Part shown: positions 18,442-27,340 of the stretch, piece after piece
Numbering within the stretch: the stretch's first letter is position 1
Layout: each line of letters begins with the position of its first letter
Source: Streptomyces echinatus
GTDB taxonomy: Bacteria; Actinomycetota; Actinomycetes; Streptomycetales; Streptomycetaceae
Direction: 5' to 3'
NCBI RefSeq assembly: GCF_014203595.1
Contig: NZ_JACHJK010000004.1
Coordinates: 372,001-436,000, forward strand
Length of the DNA: 64,000 bases
Program-made: the position numbers and the translations under genes
Notes under the pieces: generated by a model
The model's database searches: none
What the model was told of the DNA's origin: nothing
What the model saw: only the letters and a program-made list of their open reading frames with translations

Positions 18442-19221
18442 TCAGTAGCGACGCGTGATCAGCGCGCGCTTGACCTCCTGGATCGCCTTCGTGACCTCGA
18501 TACCGCGCGGGCAGGCGTCCGTGCAGTTGAAGGTCGTGCGGCAGCGCCACACGCCGTCGCGGTCGTTGAGGATCTCCAGGCGCTGCTCGCCCGCCTCGTC
18601 ACGGCTGTCGAAGATGAAGCGGTGGGCGTTCACGATCGCGGCCGGACCGAAGTACTGGCCGTCGTTCCAGAACACCGGGCAGGACGACGTGCACGCGGCG
18701 CACAGGATGCACTTGGTGGTGTCGTCGAAGCGCTCGCGGTCCTCGGCGGACTGCAGACGCTCCCGCGTCGGCTCGTTCGTCTCCTTGGTGACCAGGAACG
18801 GCATGACGTCCCGGTACGCCTGGAAGAACGGCTCCATGTCCACGACCAGGTCCTTCAGGACCGTCAGGCCCTTGATGGGCTCGACCGTGATCGGCTTCTC
18901 GGGGTTGATGTCCTTGATCAGGGTCTTGCAGGCAAGACGGTTCTTGCCGTTGATCCGCATCGCGTCCGAGCCGCAGATGCCGTGCGCGCACGAGCGGCGG
19001 AAGGTGAGGGTGCCGTCGAGGTCCCACTTGATCTTGTGGAGGCCGTCGAGGACCCGCTCCTTGGGGTCGATCTCCAGCTGGAAGTCTTCCCAGGCGGCCT
19101 CCGCCGAGACCTCCGGGTTGAACCGGCGGATCCGGAAGGTGACCGTGATGTAGGGGGAGTCGGCGAAGCCGGGCTCGGGCTGGCCGGCCGCGTCCGCCTT
19201 GTCCAGAACAGGGGTAGCCAT
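18442..19221 (-). CDS. sdhB: Succinate dehydrogenase iron-sulfur subunit
   Basis: 259-residue electron-transfer subunit of complex II. The N-terminal plant-type ferredoxin domain carries the [2Fe-2S] cysteines in RRSCAHGICGSDAM and LACKT. The C-terminal domain carries ligands for the [4Fe-4S] and [3Fe-4S] centres in CILCAACTSSCP and CRTTFNCTDACPRGI. All motifs are intact. The start overlaps the sdhA stop by one base (TGATG), indicating coupled translation. Confidence 0.97.
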   Translation of the reverse strand: MATPVLDKADAAGQPEPGFADSPYITVTFRIRRFNPEVSAEAAWEDFQLEIDPKERVLDGLHKIKWDLDGTLTFRRSCAHGICGSDAMRINGKNRLACKTLIKDINPEKPITVEPIKGLTVLKDLVVDMEPFFQAYRDVMPFLVTKETNEPTRERLQSAEDRERFDDTTKCILCAACTSSCPVFWNDGQYFGPAAIVNAHRFIFDSRDEAGEQRLEILNDRDGVWRCRTTFNCTDACPRGIEVTKAIQEVKRALITRRY

Positions 19222-20975
19222 CAGTACTTACGCTCCATCGGCTGGTAGCGGGTCTGGACGACCGGCTTGTAGTCGAGACGGACGGTTTCCGAGCCGTCGG
19301 CGCCGACCTCGCGGTACGCCATGGTGTGGCGCATGAAGTTGACGTCGTCGCGGTTCGGGTAGTCCTCGCGGTAGTGACCGCCGCGGGACTCCTTGCGGGC
19401 CAGCGCCGAGACGGCCATGACCTCGGCCAGGTCCAGCAGGTTGCCCAGCTCGATGGCCTCCAGCAGGTCGGTGTTGAACCGCTTGCCCTTGTCCTGGATC
19501 GCCACGTTCCGGTAGCGCTCACGCAGCTCGGCGATCTTCTCGACCGCCGTCTTGATCGTCTGCTCGGTGCGGAACACCATGACGTTGGCGTCCATGGTCT
19601 CCTGCAGCTCGCGGCGCAGGGTCGCCACCCGCTCGCTGCCGGTGGAGCTGCGCAGCCGCTCGATCTGCTCGACGACCAGGGACTCCGGGTTCTCCGGCAG
19701 CTCGACGAAGTCCGCCGTGTGGGCGTACTCGGCGGCGGCGATGCCAGCGCGGCGGCCGAAGACGTTGATGTCCAGCAGCGAGTTGGTGCCGAGGCGGTTG
19801 GCGCCGTGCACGGAGACACAGGCGACCTCGCCGGCCGCGTACAGACCCGGGACGACGGTGGTGTTGTCCGCCAGGACCTCACCCTCGACGTTCGTCGGGA
19901 TGCCGCCCATCGCGTAGTGCGCGGTCGGCTGGATCGGGATCGGGTCCGTGTAGGGCTCGATGCCGAGGTAGGTCCGCGCGAACTCGGTGATGTCCGGGAG
20001 CTTGGCGTCCAGCTGCTCCGGCGGCAGGTGGGTGAGGTCCAGGTAGACGTGGTCGCCCTCGGGACCGCAGCCGCGGCCCTCGCGGATCTCGGTGTAGATG
20101 GAGCGGGACACGACGTCACGGGACGCCAGGTCCTTCATGACGGGAGCGTACTTCTCCATGAAGCGCTCGCCGTCCTTGTTGCGCAGGATGCCGCCCTCAC
20201 CGCGGGCGCCCTCGGTGAGCAGGATGCCCATGCGCCAGATGCCGGTCGGGTGGAACTGGAAGAACTCCATGTCCTCCAGCGGCAGGCCCCGGCGGTAGAC
20301 GGCGGCCTGGCCGTCACCGGTGAGGGTGTGCGCGTTGGAGGTCACCTTGAAGAACTTGCCGGTGCCGCCGGAGGCGTAGATCACGGACTTCGCCTGGAAG
20401 ACGTGGATCTCGCCGGTGGCCAGCTCGTACGCCACGACACCGGCCGACTTCTTGACGCCGTCGACCTCGGTGATCAGCTGGTCCAGGACGTAGAACTCGT
20501 TGAAGAACTCCACGCCCTCCTTGACGCAGTTCTGGTACAGCGTCTGGAGGATCATGTGGCCGGTGCGGTCCGCGGCGTAGCAGGACCGGCGGACCGGCGC
20601 CTCGCCGTGGTTGCGCGAGTGACCGCCGAAGCGGCGCTGGTCGATGGTGCCGTTCGGGGTCCGGTTGAACGGCAGGCCCATCTTCTCCAGGTCGAGGACG
20701 GCGTCGATGGCCTCCTTCGCCAGGATCTCGGCGGCGTCCTGGTCGACCAGGTAGTCACCGCCCTTGACCGTGTCGAAGGTGTGCCACTCCCAGTTGTCCT
20801 CCTCCACGTTGGCCAGCGCGGCGGCCATGCCGCCCTGCGCGGCGCCCGTGTGGGAGCGGGTGGGGTAGAGCTTCGTCAGGACCGCGGTGCGGCTGCGCTT
20901 CGTCGCCTCGATGGCGGCGCGCATGCCCGCGCCGCCGGCGCCGACGATGACGGTGTCGTACTTGTGGATCTTCAT
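19221..20975 (-). CDS. sdhA: Succinate dehydrogenase flavoprotein subunit
   Basis: 584-residue FAD-binding catalytic subunit oxidising succinate to fumarate. The N-terminal dinucleotide fold is [18 protein letters not shown], and the covalent-flavin histidine region is [14 protein letters not shown]. Substrate-site segments include [41 protein letters not shown] and a C-terminal REDYPNRDD. Length is typical for the actinobacterial type. It is the third gene of the sdhC-sdhD-sdhA-sdhB operon. Confidence 0.97.
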   Translation of the reverse strand: MKIHKYDTVIVGAGGAGMRAAIEATKRSRTAVLTKLYPTRSHTGAAQGGMAAALANVEEDNWEWHTFDTVKGGDYLVDQDAAEILAKEAIDAVLDLEKMGLPFNRTPNGTIDQRRFGGHSRNHGEAPVRRSCYAADRTGHMILQTLYQNCVKEGVEFFNEFYVLDQLITEVDGVKKSAGVVAYELATGEIHVFQAKSVIYASGGTGKFFKVTSNAHTLTGDGQAAVYRRGLPLEDMEFFQFHPTGIWRMGILLTEGARGEGGILRNKDGERFMEKYAPVMKDLASRDVVSRSIYTEIREGRGCGPEGDHVYLDLTHLPPEQLDAKLPDITEFARTYLGIEPYTDPIPIQPTAHYAMGGIPTNVEGEVLADNTTVVPGLYAAGEVACVSVHGANRLGTNSLLDINVFGRRAGIAAAEYAHTADFVELPENPESLVVEQIERLRSSTGSERVATLRRELQETMDANVMVFRTEQTIKTAVEKIAELRERYRNVAIQDKGKRFNTDLLEAIELGNLLDLAEVMAVSALARKESRGGHYREDYPNRDDVNFMRHTMAYREVGADGSETVRLDYKPVVQTRYQPMERKY

Positions 20976-20994
20976 GTTTCTCGCAGCCCCGTGC

Positions 20995-21477
20995 CTAGCG
21001 GATGTTCGGGTCGAAGGTGAAGATCACCAGCGTGCCCAGCAGGATGGTGAACACCGTGGCGGTGTAGAGCAGCGCCTTCAGCCACATGCGGCTGGCCGGG
21101 CGCTCCGCGTAGTCGTTGATGATCGTGCGCAGGCCGTTGGACCCGTGCAGCATCGCCAGCCACAGCATCACCAGGTCCCAGACCTGCCAGAACGGGGACG
21201 CCCAGCGGCCGGCCACGAAGGCGAAGCCGATCTTGGAGACGCCGCCGTCCAGGAAGAGCTGGATCAGCAGGTGGCCGAGGACGAGGACGACCAGCACGAT
21301 GCCGGACAGGCGCATGAAGAGCCAGGCCGCCATCTCGAAGTTGCCCCGGGTCGACTTCGGGGTCTTCTTGGTGCGCTTGCGCGGGGCCTCGATCACCGGG
21401 GCCGGGTTGTCGACGGTGTAGACGGGGGCGCCCTCGACGGGGCCGACTCCGGACGCGGGGGATTCAGTGGTGGACAT
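20995..21477 (-). CDS. sdhD: Succinate dehydrogenase membrane anchor subunit
   Basis: 160-residue hydrophobic anchor with an N-terminal cytosolic extension of about 48 residues and three helices ([59 protein letters not shown]). HGSNGLR with the nearby GHLLIQ histidine is typical for haem and quinone binding in SdhD. The ATG at 21477 lies five bases after the sdhC stop. The long N-terminus resembles other Streptomyces SdhD proteins. Confidence 0.93.
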   Translation of the reverse strand: MSTTESPASGVGPVEGAPVYTVDNPAPVIEAPRKRTKKTPKSTRGNFEMAAWLFMRLSGIVLVVLVLGHLLIQLFLDGGVSKIGFAFVAGRWASPFWQVWDLVMLWLAMLHGSNGLRTIINDYAERPASRMWLKALLYTATVFTILLGTLVIFTFDPNIR

Positions 21478-21482
21478 CGGCG

Positions 21483-21863
21483 TCAGCTCCCAACGAGGAC
21501 ACGGAAGGCGTGGCCCAGCACCGAGTAGACGGAGCCGAGCATCAGCACGACCCAGACGACGCCGACGACCCAGAACATCTGCTTCTGGTAGCGCGGGCCC
21601 TTCGACCAGAAGTCGACGGCGATGACGCGCAGGCCGTTGAGCGCGTGGAAGAGGATGGCGGCGACGAGGCCGTACTCCAGCAGCGCGACGATCGGCGTCT
21701 TGTACGTGGCTACGACCTTGTCGTAGTCCTCGGGTGAGACACGCACGAGAGCGGTGTCCAGCACGTGAACGAACAGGAAGAAGAAGATGAGGACGCCGGT
21801 GACTCGGTGAGCCACCCAGGACCACATTCCTTCCCGGCCGCGGTACAGCGTTCCAGCCGGCAC
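21483..21863 (-). CDS. sdhC: Succinate dehydrogenase cytochrome b556 subunit
   Basis: 126-residue anchor subunit, first gene of the sdh operon, starting at a GTG (21863). Three helices are visible (VTGVLIFFFLFVHVLDTALV, LLEYGLVAAILFHALNGLRV, MFWVVGVVWVVLMLGSVYSV). HRVTGVLIFFFLFVHVLD and LFHALNGLR contain the conserved Ser/His/Arg region for haem b and quinone. The 190-bp upstream gap carries the operon promoter; a TACGAT hexamer on the minus strand near 21950 is a possible -10. Confidence 0.94.
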   Translation of the reverse strand: MPAGTLYRGREGMWSWVAHRVTGVLIFFFLFVHVLDTALVRVSPEDYDKVVATYKTPIVALLEYGLVAAILFHALNGLRVIAVDFWSKGPRYQKQMFWVVGVVWVVLMLGSVYSVLGHAFRVLVGS

Positions 21864-22053
21864 GGAAGAACCCTCCGGGAGCGGGGACTAGGGCCGCGCC
21901 GGCTTGGGTGTCGGTCGGGCCCGGCCGGGTACGGTCCACCGGCCCTCAGCATCGTAGCGAGGCGCCGCGCCGTGCCTTACAGGGGGCCTACCTGTGTGAT
22001 CAAACTGGCACGCGGTTGGGCTAGCCGGTGCCGCTGCCGGGGTGGGGTGTCGC

Positions 22054-22602
22054 TCATCTGCCGGGTGCGGGCGCGATGTGGCCGGTGGCACCGGCCCTCG
22101 CGCCTCTCAGCAGGGCCAGGAGCCGCCCCCGGGCCAGGCGGCGCAGCTCGTCCGCCGCCGTCACCCGCTCCTCCTCCGGATCGTTCGTCAATCGTGACCG
22201 GATCGCTTCGAGGATGCGGTCGATGACCTCGTCCGCGGGGACATCACCCAGATAGATGACGAACGCGTGTCCGAATCTGGCCTCGTAGGCGGCGTGTGCC
22301 GCGCTCAGGGCCATATGGGCCGCCGAGTATGTGTCCTCGGGGAGCTCGGGCAGCGACTCGCCCGCCAGGGCGTCCGCCAGATCGGCCGGCGAGAGGTCGT
22401 ACGCCGCCTCGTCCGCCGCCGCCAGCAGGGCCGCCGGATCGGGGTAAGGGCGGTGCGCGGCGATCCGGTCGGACCAGCGCAGGCTGTGCAGGCAGTGCAG
22501 GAGAAGGGCGCGCGTCTCGTCCGCGGGGGCCGTGTTGAAGGCGTCGAGGGGCCGGGGGAGATACGGCAGGTGGTGGGCGGGCAGCGTGGGTCCTCGCGTC
22601 AC
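22054..22602 (-). CDS. OHCU-decarboxylase-like protein lacking the catalytic histidine motif
   Basis: 182-residue helical protein related to 2-oxo-4-hydroxy-4-carboxy-5-ureidoimidazoline (OHCU) decarboxylase of urate breakdown: FNTAPADETRALLLHCLHSLRW near the start, HRPYPDPAALLAAADEA, and YEARFGHAFVIYLG near residue 125. The HPRxG segment that supplies the catalytic histidine in true OHCU decarboxylases is missing; AGESLPELPEDTYSAAH stands there. No uricase or transthyretin-like gene is nearby. It is therefore probably a non-catalytic or altered paralogue. A TTG at 22665 would add 21 residues; the GTG at 22602 gives the more typical N-terminus. Confidence 0.75.
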   Translation of the reverse strand: MTRGPTLPAHHLPYLPRPLDAFNTAPADETRALLLHCLHSLRWSDRIAAHRPYPDPAALLAAADEAAYDLSPADLADALAGESLPELPEDTYSAAHMALSAAHAAYEARFGHAFVIYLGDVPADEVIDRILEAIRSRLTNDPEEERVTAADELRRLARGRLLALLRGARAGATGHIAPAPGR

Positions 22603-22760
22603 ATGTGGTGTGGCAGGGGATGGATGCTGTGAAATGTGTGTCGTCAGGTTATCGAGAGTGTTCAAGCTGTGTCCGAGGGATACCTGAATTTCACCCGGAC
22701 GGGAGAGTTTCGGGTTGCTCCGGTGACCATCGGGTCCCGGATCGGTCGTACGTTGGCACG

Positions 22761-24422
22761 GTGACCCAGCACAGGCGCCGTGGCTCGACGCGGCAGGTGA
22801 TACGGAAGCGGGCGGTGGTGGCCGCCGCGTTCGCCGGGACGGTGGCGCTCGGCACGGGCGTAGGCGTGTGGGCCTCGTCGGACGGGGGCGGCGGGACGCC
22901 GGAGGGGGGTGCGCGGCACTCGTCGTCCGGCCGGATCTCCGGCACCGGCGCCGATCCCGCGCGGCCGGGCACCCCGTCGGCGAGCCCCGGCCGGTCGTAC
23001 CCGCTGTCCCGGACGCCGCGCACGATCCCCGCGGTGCGCTCCCACACCCCGGCGCGCGGCCCCGGCTGGCAGCCGCGCGGCGGCGAACGGGTGGTGGTGA
23101 GCGACCCGGCGCTGGCCGACGAGGGCCGGCTGATAGCGGGGGAGCTGGGGCTGACGTACGCGGGGGAGAAGGGCGACACGCGCGCCGGCGACGTGCGGCT
23201 CGCGCTCGGTGGCGGGGGCGGGAACCGGGAGTCGTACACGATGACCGTCCGGGACGGGCGGGTCGACATCAGCGGGCCCGGCGAGGCGGGCGTCTTCTAC
23301 GGCACCCGCACCCTCAAGCAGGAGGTCCACGGCGGGGGCACCGCCCCGGAGGGCGTCGTACGGGACGAGCCGGCCAAGCCGGTGCGCGGGTTCATGCTGG
23401 ACATCGCGCGCAAGCCGTACAGCGAGGCCTGGATCGAGGACCGGATACGCGAGCTGGGCGACCTGAAGTTCAACGAGCTGGGCCTGCACTTCTCCGACGA
23501 CCAGGCGTTCCGGATCCAGTCCAGCACCCACCCCGAGATCGTCTCGCCGGTCCACCTGACCAAGGCACAGGTCAAGAGGATCGTGGACCTGGCGGACAGC
23601 CGGCACATCACCGTCGTCCCCGAGATCGACTCGCCGGGACACCTGGGCGCAGTCCTCGCCGCCCATCCGGACCTGCAGCTGCGCAAGGTGAACGGGGTGG
23701 CGACCAGGGGCGCGATCGACATCTCCAAGCCCGCCTCCGCGAAGATCGTCGACGATCTGCTGAACGAGTACGCCGGGCTGTTCACCGGCGGGCAGTGGCA
23801 CCTCGGCGGTGACGAGTACCAGGCGCTGACGGTGCAGTCGCCGGGGGCCTCCTACCCGCAGCTGGCGGCGGCCGCCCGGCAGAAGTACGGATCCGGTGCC
23901 ACCGTCGCCGACCTGGCCACCGGCTGGCTCAACGACCGCGCCGCCACCGTCCGCGCCCACCACCGGACGATGCGGGCGTGGAACGACGGCTTCTTCCGGG
24001 ACACCTCCGTACGGCCCGCCAAGGACCTCCAGGTCGCCTACTGGACCGGGAAGGAGATCGGCGCCCGGCAGCCGGCGGGGTACCTGGACGCGGGGCGGAA
24101 GGTCATCAACTACAACGACGAGTTCCTCTACTACGTCCTCGGGCAGCCGCAGACCTTCGTCTACCCCACCGGGCAGCGCATCTACGAGCAGTGGAACCCG
24201 CGCGTGGTGCGCGGCACGAGCGCCGTACCGGCGCGCTACGACGGGCAGATCCTCGGCGGGACGTTCGCGGTGTGGGGCGACTTCCCCGACGCGCAGACCC
24301 AGGACCAGGTGGCCGCGGGCGTACGGATGCCGCTGCGGGCCACCGCGCAGAAGCTGTGGGACCCGGGCACGCCCGCGCTGTCCTGGGCCGACTTCAGAAA
24401 GCTGGCGGACCGACTGGGCTGA
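22761..24422 (+). CDS. Secreted beta-N-acetylhexosaminidase (GH20)
   Basis: 553-residue glycoside hydrolase family 20 enzyme from the GTG at 22761. An N-terminal signal/anchor (AVVAAAFAGTVALGTGVGVWA) leads to a Ser/Pro/Gly-rich linker, a GH20b non-catalytic domain (about 110-200), then the TIM barrel. Barrel marks are RGFMLDIARKPYS, LHFSDDQAFR, VVPEIDSPGH and the catalytic Asp-Glu pair in WHLGGDEYQ. It is expected to release GlcNAc from chitin- or peptidoglycan-derived saccharides by substrate-assisted catalysis, outside the cell. Confidence 0.94.
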   Translation: MTQHRRRGSTRQVIRKRAVVAAAFAGTVALGTGVGVWASSDGGGGTPEGGARHSSSGRISGTGADPARPGTPSASPGRSYPLSRTPRTIPAVRSHTPARGPGWQPRGGERVVVSDPALADEGRLIAGELGLTYAGEKGDTRAGDVRLALGGGGGNRESYTMTVRDGRVDISGPGEAGVFYGTRTLKQEVHGGGTAPEGVVRDEPAKPVRGFMLDIARKPYSEAWIEDRIRELGDLKFNELGLHFSDDQAFRIQSSTHPEIVSPVHLTKAQVKRIVDLADSRHITVVPEIDSPGHLGAVLAAHPDLQLRKVNGVATRGAIDISKPASAKIVDDLLNEYAGLFTGGQWHLGGDEYQALTVQSPGASYPQLAAAARQKYGSGATVADLATGWLNDRAATVRAHHRTMRAWNDGFFRDTSVRPAKDLQVAYWTGKEIGARQPAGYLDAGRKVINYNDEFLYYVLGQPQTFVYPTGQRIYEQWNPRVVRGTSAVPARYDGQILGGTFAVWGDFPDAQTQDQVAAGVRMPLRATAQKLWDPGTPALSWADFRKLADRLG

Positions 24423-24486
24423 GAACGGGCTGGGCCGAGAACCGTCCGGGCTGAACCGGCTGGGCCGAGAACAGGCTGGGAAGGCG

Positions 24487-24612
24487 ATGCCGGTCTCCGG
24501 CGCGGTCGGCATCGGGGCGGCCGTCCTCGCCGTCGTGGTGGTCGTCCGGCTGACCCGGATGCGGGAACGCACGGTCCTGTCGGGCGAACCGCCCGCGCCG
24601 CTCCATGGCTGA
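24487..24612 (+). CDS. Possible 41-residue single-pass membrane peptide
   Basis: A short frame from the ATG at 24487 encodes a hydrophobic helix (SGAVGIGAAVLAVVVVVRL) followed by a basic TRMRERT segment and a polar tail. GGGAAGG lies 5-10 bases upstream. It follows the GH20 gene by 64 bp, a spacer that holds a 14-bp direct repeat GCTGGGCCGAGAAC (24429-24442 and 24459-24472). No family was recognised; coding status is tentative. Confidence 0.4.
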   Translation: MPVSGAVGIGAAVLAVVVVVRLTRMRERTVLSGEPPAPLHG

Positions 24613-24704
24613 AAACCTGTGACTGTGACACTCCCGCGCCGTCGCACGCAGTAAGGGGAAGTGCGGGCTCCGTACCGGTCGGCGCCCTGGCGAGGGAGGC
24701 ATTC

Positions 24705-25274
24705 ATGAGCCTGGTGGACCTGATCGCGCAGGCCGACGAACGCGGACTGGCCGCCAGCGGGTTGGCTTGTTTGGATCGGTGTCTGCCGCTGCTGGGCGGC
24801 GACGACGACCTTCTGCGCCCCCTGTGGGCGAGCCTCGCCGACGGCTCCGACTGGGCGGGGAACCTGACGCGGGCCCGCGACGCGCTCGGCTCCGCGGGCG
24901 CCGCCGGTGACGAGGCCGCGCGGCTCGCCCGCCGCATGCTGGAGTCGGCCCCGGCCGAGCGCACCGCCGACGCGGTACGGCCCTGGGCGGACGCCTGCTC
25001 GGTCGACTCGCTGTCCATCCACCGGCTGCTCGACCCGGCCGCCGACGGCGGCCCGGCCCCGGACGGCACGGACGCCGGCCGGACGGGGGACCCGTCGGAC
25101 CTGCCGCCGCTGGTCGCCGCCGAGCTGCGCCGCCAGGCCGCGGTCCTGGAACTCCTCGCGGGTCATGGCGCGCAGGGGCTGCGCGGCGCGCTGGAGGTGT
25201 CGGTCGAGGGCCGCAGGGTGCTGCGCGCGGTGGTCTCGCGGCGGGCGCGCAGCGCCGCGGAACCCGGGGCGTGA
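24705..25274 (+). CDS. Hypothetical protein, conserved-looking, actinobacterial
   Basis: 189-residue largely helical soluble protein from the ATG at 24705, with GAGGGAGG upstream. It starts MSLVDLIAQADERGLAASGL and includes CLDRCLPLLGGDDDLLRPLWASL, an acidic Gly/Pro-rich linker (about 113-130) and an Arg-rich C-terminus. I recognise no catalytic motif. Codon bias and ribosome site support it as real. It lies between the hexosaminidase and a gene with repeated GTG starts. Confidence 0.75.
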   Translation: MSLVDLIAQADERGLAASGLACLDRCLPLLGGDDDLLRPLWASLADGSDWAGNLTRARDALGSAGAAGDEAARLARRMLESAPAERTADAVRPWADACSVDSLSIHRLLDPAADGGPAPDGTDAGRTGDPSDLPPLVAAELRRQAAVLELLAGHGAQGLRGALEVSVEGRRVLRAVVSRRARSAAEPGA

Positions 25275-25390
25275 GGGGAACCTGTGACCTTCCTGCGGTG
25301 GACGTGGGGCGGTCCTGCGGCGGTTGGCCAAACGTCGGAGAAACGTTTCGAAACCCGGTGACGGAATCTCGCCCCGGCTCGCTCTTCCCT

Positions 25391-25426
25391 ATGTGACAGC
25401 CCATGTGACAGCTCATGTGACAGACC
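25391..25426 (+). repeat. Three 12-bp tandem repeats carrying overlapping AUG-UGA and GUG starts
   Basis: ATGTGACAGCCC, ATGTGACAGCTC and ATGTGACAGACC follow each other at 25391, 25403 and 25415. Each copy contains an ATG immediately followed by TGA, and a GTG in the frame of the downstream gene. The start of the gene at 25393 is thus threefold ambiguous. Confidence 0.8.
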
Positions 25427-25803
25427 GGCAGGACACCAGGCCGCACGCCGCGGCGAAACCCGCGCGGTGGGCGGGGGACGCGGTGGCGGCGATGCGCGAG
25501 GGCGCGCGGGTGCGGCTCGACTACTCGGCGCAGAGCCTGTGGCGGGTGGACCGGATGATCGAGGAGATACGCCGCGAGGGGCCGCCGTACGCGGCCGTCG
25601 AGAGCGCGCTGCGCGGCTTCGGCGCCTACGCCGGCGAGGTGATCGTCCGGCAGACCGGCGCCGAGTGGTGGGCGACCGGCGGCGAGCACTGGGTGCGCAC
25701 CCCCGACGGCCGGCTGTGGGACCCGATCGAGGAGGCCCGCCGCTGCTACGGCGGCCACGGCTCGCTCCGGCTGCTGTGCCGCGACGCGACCGCCTCCGGC
25801 TGA
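25393..25803 (+). CDS. Hypothetical protein with ambiguous tandem GTG start
   Basis: 136 residues if begun at the first of three in-frame GTGs (25393, 25405, 25417), each inside a 12-bp repeat; an upstream TTG at 25324 is less likely. The body has EGARVRLDYSAQSLWRVDRMIEEIRREG and then VIVRQTGAEWWATGGEHWVRTPDGRLWDP. This resembles small Streptomyces proteins of unknown function with a W-rich beta core. No clear Shine-Dalgarno precedes the GTGs. The 118-bp upstream gap has a GAAACGTTTC palindrome at 25340-25349. Confidence 0.7.
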   Translation: MTAHVTAHVTDRQDTRPHAAAKPARWAGDAVAAMREGARVRLDYSAQSLWRVDRMIEEIRREGPPYAAVESALRGFGAYAGEVIVRQTGAEWWATGGEHWVRTPDGRLWDPIEEARRCYGGHGSLRLLCRDATASG

Positions 25804-25935
25804 CCGGCCCCGGCGGGACCGCCTGCGGCCGGACCCGGTGACGGCTGTGACACTTCCGTCGGGGCCGACGCTGATGATCCTGGAGGGCGACGGACACGGC
25901 CGGAGCGTGCCGCAGCGTCAGGGAGACGCCACGCA

Positions 25936-26610
25936 GTGGCCAGGAACTCGGCACGAACGAGGACGGTCTTGGGCCAGGGAGGGGAACCCCGCCGCCCGCA
26001 GCCGCGGGACGAGGAGCTGGGCGCGGCCGTCGCGCGGGCCCAGGAGGGTGACGAGACCGCCTTCGCGGTGGCCTACCGGATCGTGCAGCCCGGCCTGCTG
26101 GGCTATGTGCGGGGCCTGGTCGGCGAGGACGCGGAGGACGTCGCCTCCGACGCCTGGCTGGAGATCGCCCGGGACCTCGGCCGGTTCCGGGGCGACGGCG
26201 CCGGCTTCCGCGGCTGGACCGCGACCATCGCCCGGCACCGCGCGCTGGACCACCTGCGCCGCCAGCGGGTACGGCCGCGGGCGGCACAGCTCGAACAGGA
26301 CGCCCTGGAGCTGCCCGGCCGGCACAGCACCCACGACCAGGCCCTGGAGTCGCTGTCCACGGAACGCGCGCTGCGGCTGGTGCGCGCCCTGCCCCGGGAC
26401 CAGGCCGAGGCGGTGCTGCTGCGGGTGGTCGTCGGCCTCGACGGCCCGGCCGCCGCCCGCGTCCTCGGCAAGCGTCCCGGCGCCGTCCGCACGGCCGCGT
26501 ACCGGGGGCTGCGCCGCCTGGCCCGCCAACTGGGCGCCCCCGGCGCCGCGGACGACCGTGCCGGGGGTGTGACGGACGGCGGGCCCCCGACGCCGGGCGG
26601 GCCGGGATGA
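25936..26610 (+). CDS. ECF-type RNA polymerase sigma factor
   Basis: 224-residue sigma-70-family protein of the two-domain (sigma2/sigma4) kind. Region 2 spans about 38-105 (GDETAFAVAYRIVQPGLLGYV, DVASDAWLEIARDL, FRGWTATIARHRALDHLRR). Region 4 spans about 140-200 (ERALRLVRALPRDQAEAVLLRVVVGLDG, then RPGAVRTAAYRGLRRLAR). The GTG at 25936 has GGAGA upstream. Its stop overlaps the next gene by four bases, so the small protein at 26607 is the first suspect for a partner or regulator. No classical zinc anti-sigma motif is seen there. Confidence 0.85.
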   Translation: MARNSARTRTVLGQGGEPRRPQPRDEELGAAVARAQEGDETAFAVAYRIVQPGLLGYVRGLVGEDAEDVASDAWLEIARDLGRFRGDGAGFRGWTATIARHRALDHLRRQRVRPRAAQLEQDALELPGRHSTHDQALESLSTERALRLVRALPRDQAEAVLLRVVVGLDGPAAARVLGKRPGAVRTAAYRGLRRLARQLGAPGAADDRAGGVTDGGPPTPGGPG

Positions 26611-27041
26611 ACGGCACCGGGCGTGGGACGTACACAAGGGCGGACGGCGCCCCGGCCGCGGGGTGCGGGGCGACGAGGACGGGAACGGACATGGGTGAAC
26701 GGCACAGCGGCGACGGGCCACCCGGCCGCCGGCCCGCGCACCCCGGCGGTACCGCCGCCGCGCCCGGACCGGCCGACGCCTTCCGCGAGGTCTCCGGGCT
26801 GGAGACACGGTTCGGCGCCGCACTGTGCGCCGCGGGCGTCGACCCCGAGGCCGAGCGCAGCGCCGTGGCCGCCTTCCGGGAGGCCCGCGACGCGGGCGCG
26901 CACGACGCGCGGACCCGTGCCCGGGACGACTGGCGGCCCGGCCGGCCGGTCCGGACGGCCGGACCGGACCGGCCTGGACGGTGGCAGGTGACGACCGCTC
27001 ACGGGGAGCCGTCGGGTCCGCCACCGCTCCCGCGCGCCTGA
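26607..27041 (+). CDS. Hypothetical protein coupled to the sigma factor
   Basis: 144-residue Gly/Ala/Arg/Pro-rich protein whose ATG overlaps the sigma-factor stop (ATGA at 26607-26610). Only the middle looks ordered: DAFREVSGLETRFGAALCAAG and EAERSAVAAFREARDAGAHD. It may be a small sigma-linked regulator but has no HxxxCxxC zinc-binding anti-sigma signature and no membrane helix. Low complexity makes the reading frame less certain than its neighbours. Confidence 0.55.
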   Translation: MNGTGRGTYTRADGAPAAGCGATRTGTDMGERHSGDGPPGRRPAHPGGTAAAPGPADAFREVSGLETRFGAALCAAGVDPEAERSAVAAFREARDAGAHDARTRARDDWRPGRPVRTAGPDRPGRWQVTTAHGEPSGPPPLPRA

Positions 27042-27093
27042 GCGGGACGGCCGTCGAGCCGGACACGCCGGCGGAGCCGCGCTCCGGGCGCGG

Positions 27094-27336
27094 TCAGGCA
27101 GGAGTCTGCTCCCCCCGCCGGTGCGCCGGGGGGCCGACGGTGGTGATGGCCGCCATGGGGCAGAGCTCGGCGGCCCGGTGAGCCGCGGCGTGGTGGGCGG
27201 GTGCCGGCTCCGTGTCGAGGAGGACCACCCGGCCGTCCTCGTCGCCCTGGTCGAACACCGCGGGGGCGGTCAGTGCGCACATCCCGGCGCCGACACATCG
27301 GTCACGGTCGACGGTGACGGTCAGGGGGACGGCCAC
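27094..27336 (-). CDS. [3Fe-4S] ferredoxin
   Basis: 80-residue ferredoxin of the type that feeds electrons to bacterial P450s. It starts at a GTG (27336). Cluster ligands are the cysteines of DRDRCVGAGMCALTAP near residues 14 and 20 and the later AELCPMAAI cysteine; the fourth classical cysteine is absent, giving a [3Fe-4S] cluster. It lies four bases behind the P450 stop, so it is almost certainly that enzyme's redox partner. Confidence 0.92.
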   Translation of the reverse strand: MAVPLTVTVDRDRCVGAGMCALTAPAVFDQGDEDGRVVLLDTEPAPAHHAAAHRAAELCPMAAITTVGPPAHRRGEQTPA

Positions 27337-27340
27337 CGGG

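Noticed and set aside
19326..21020. A 564-codon plus-strand frame opposite sdhA
   Set aside because: The minus strand encodes an intact SdhA with all motifs; the plus frame is compositionally biased shadow.
24429..24472. GCTGGGCCGAGAAC direct repeats after the hexosaminidase gene as a regulatory array
   Set aside because: Only two full copies, immediately after a stop codon, with a partial third; probably slippage of the 3' end.
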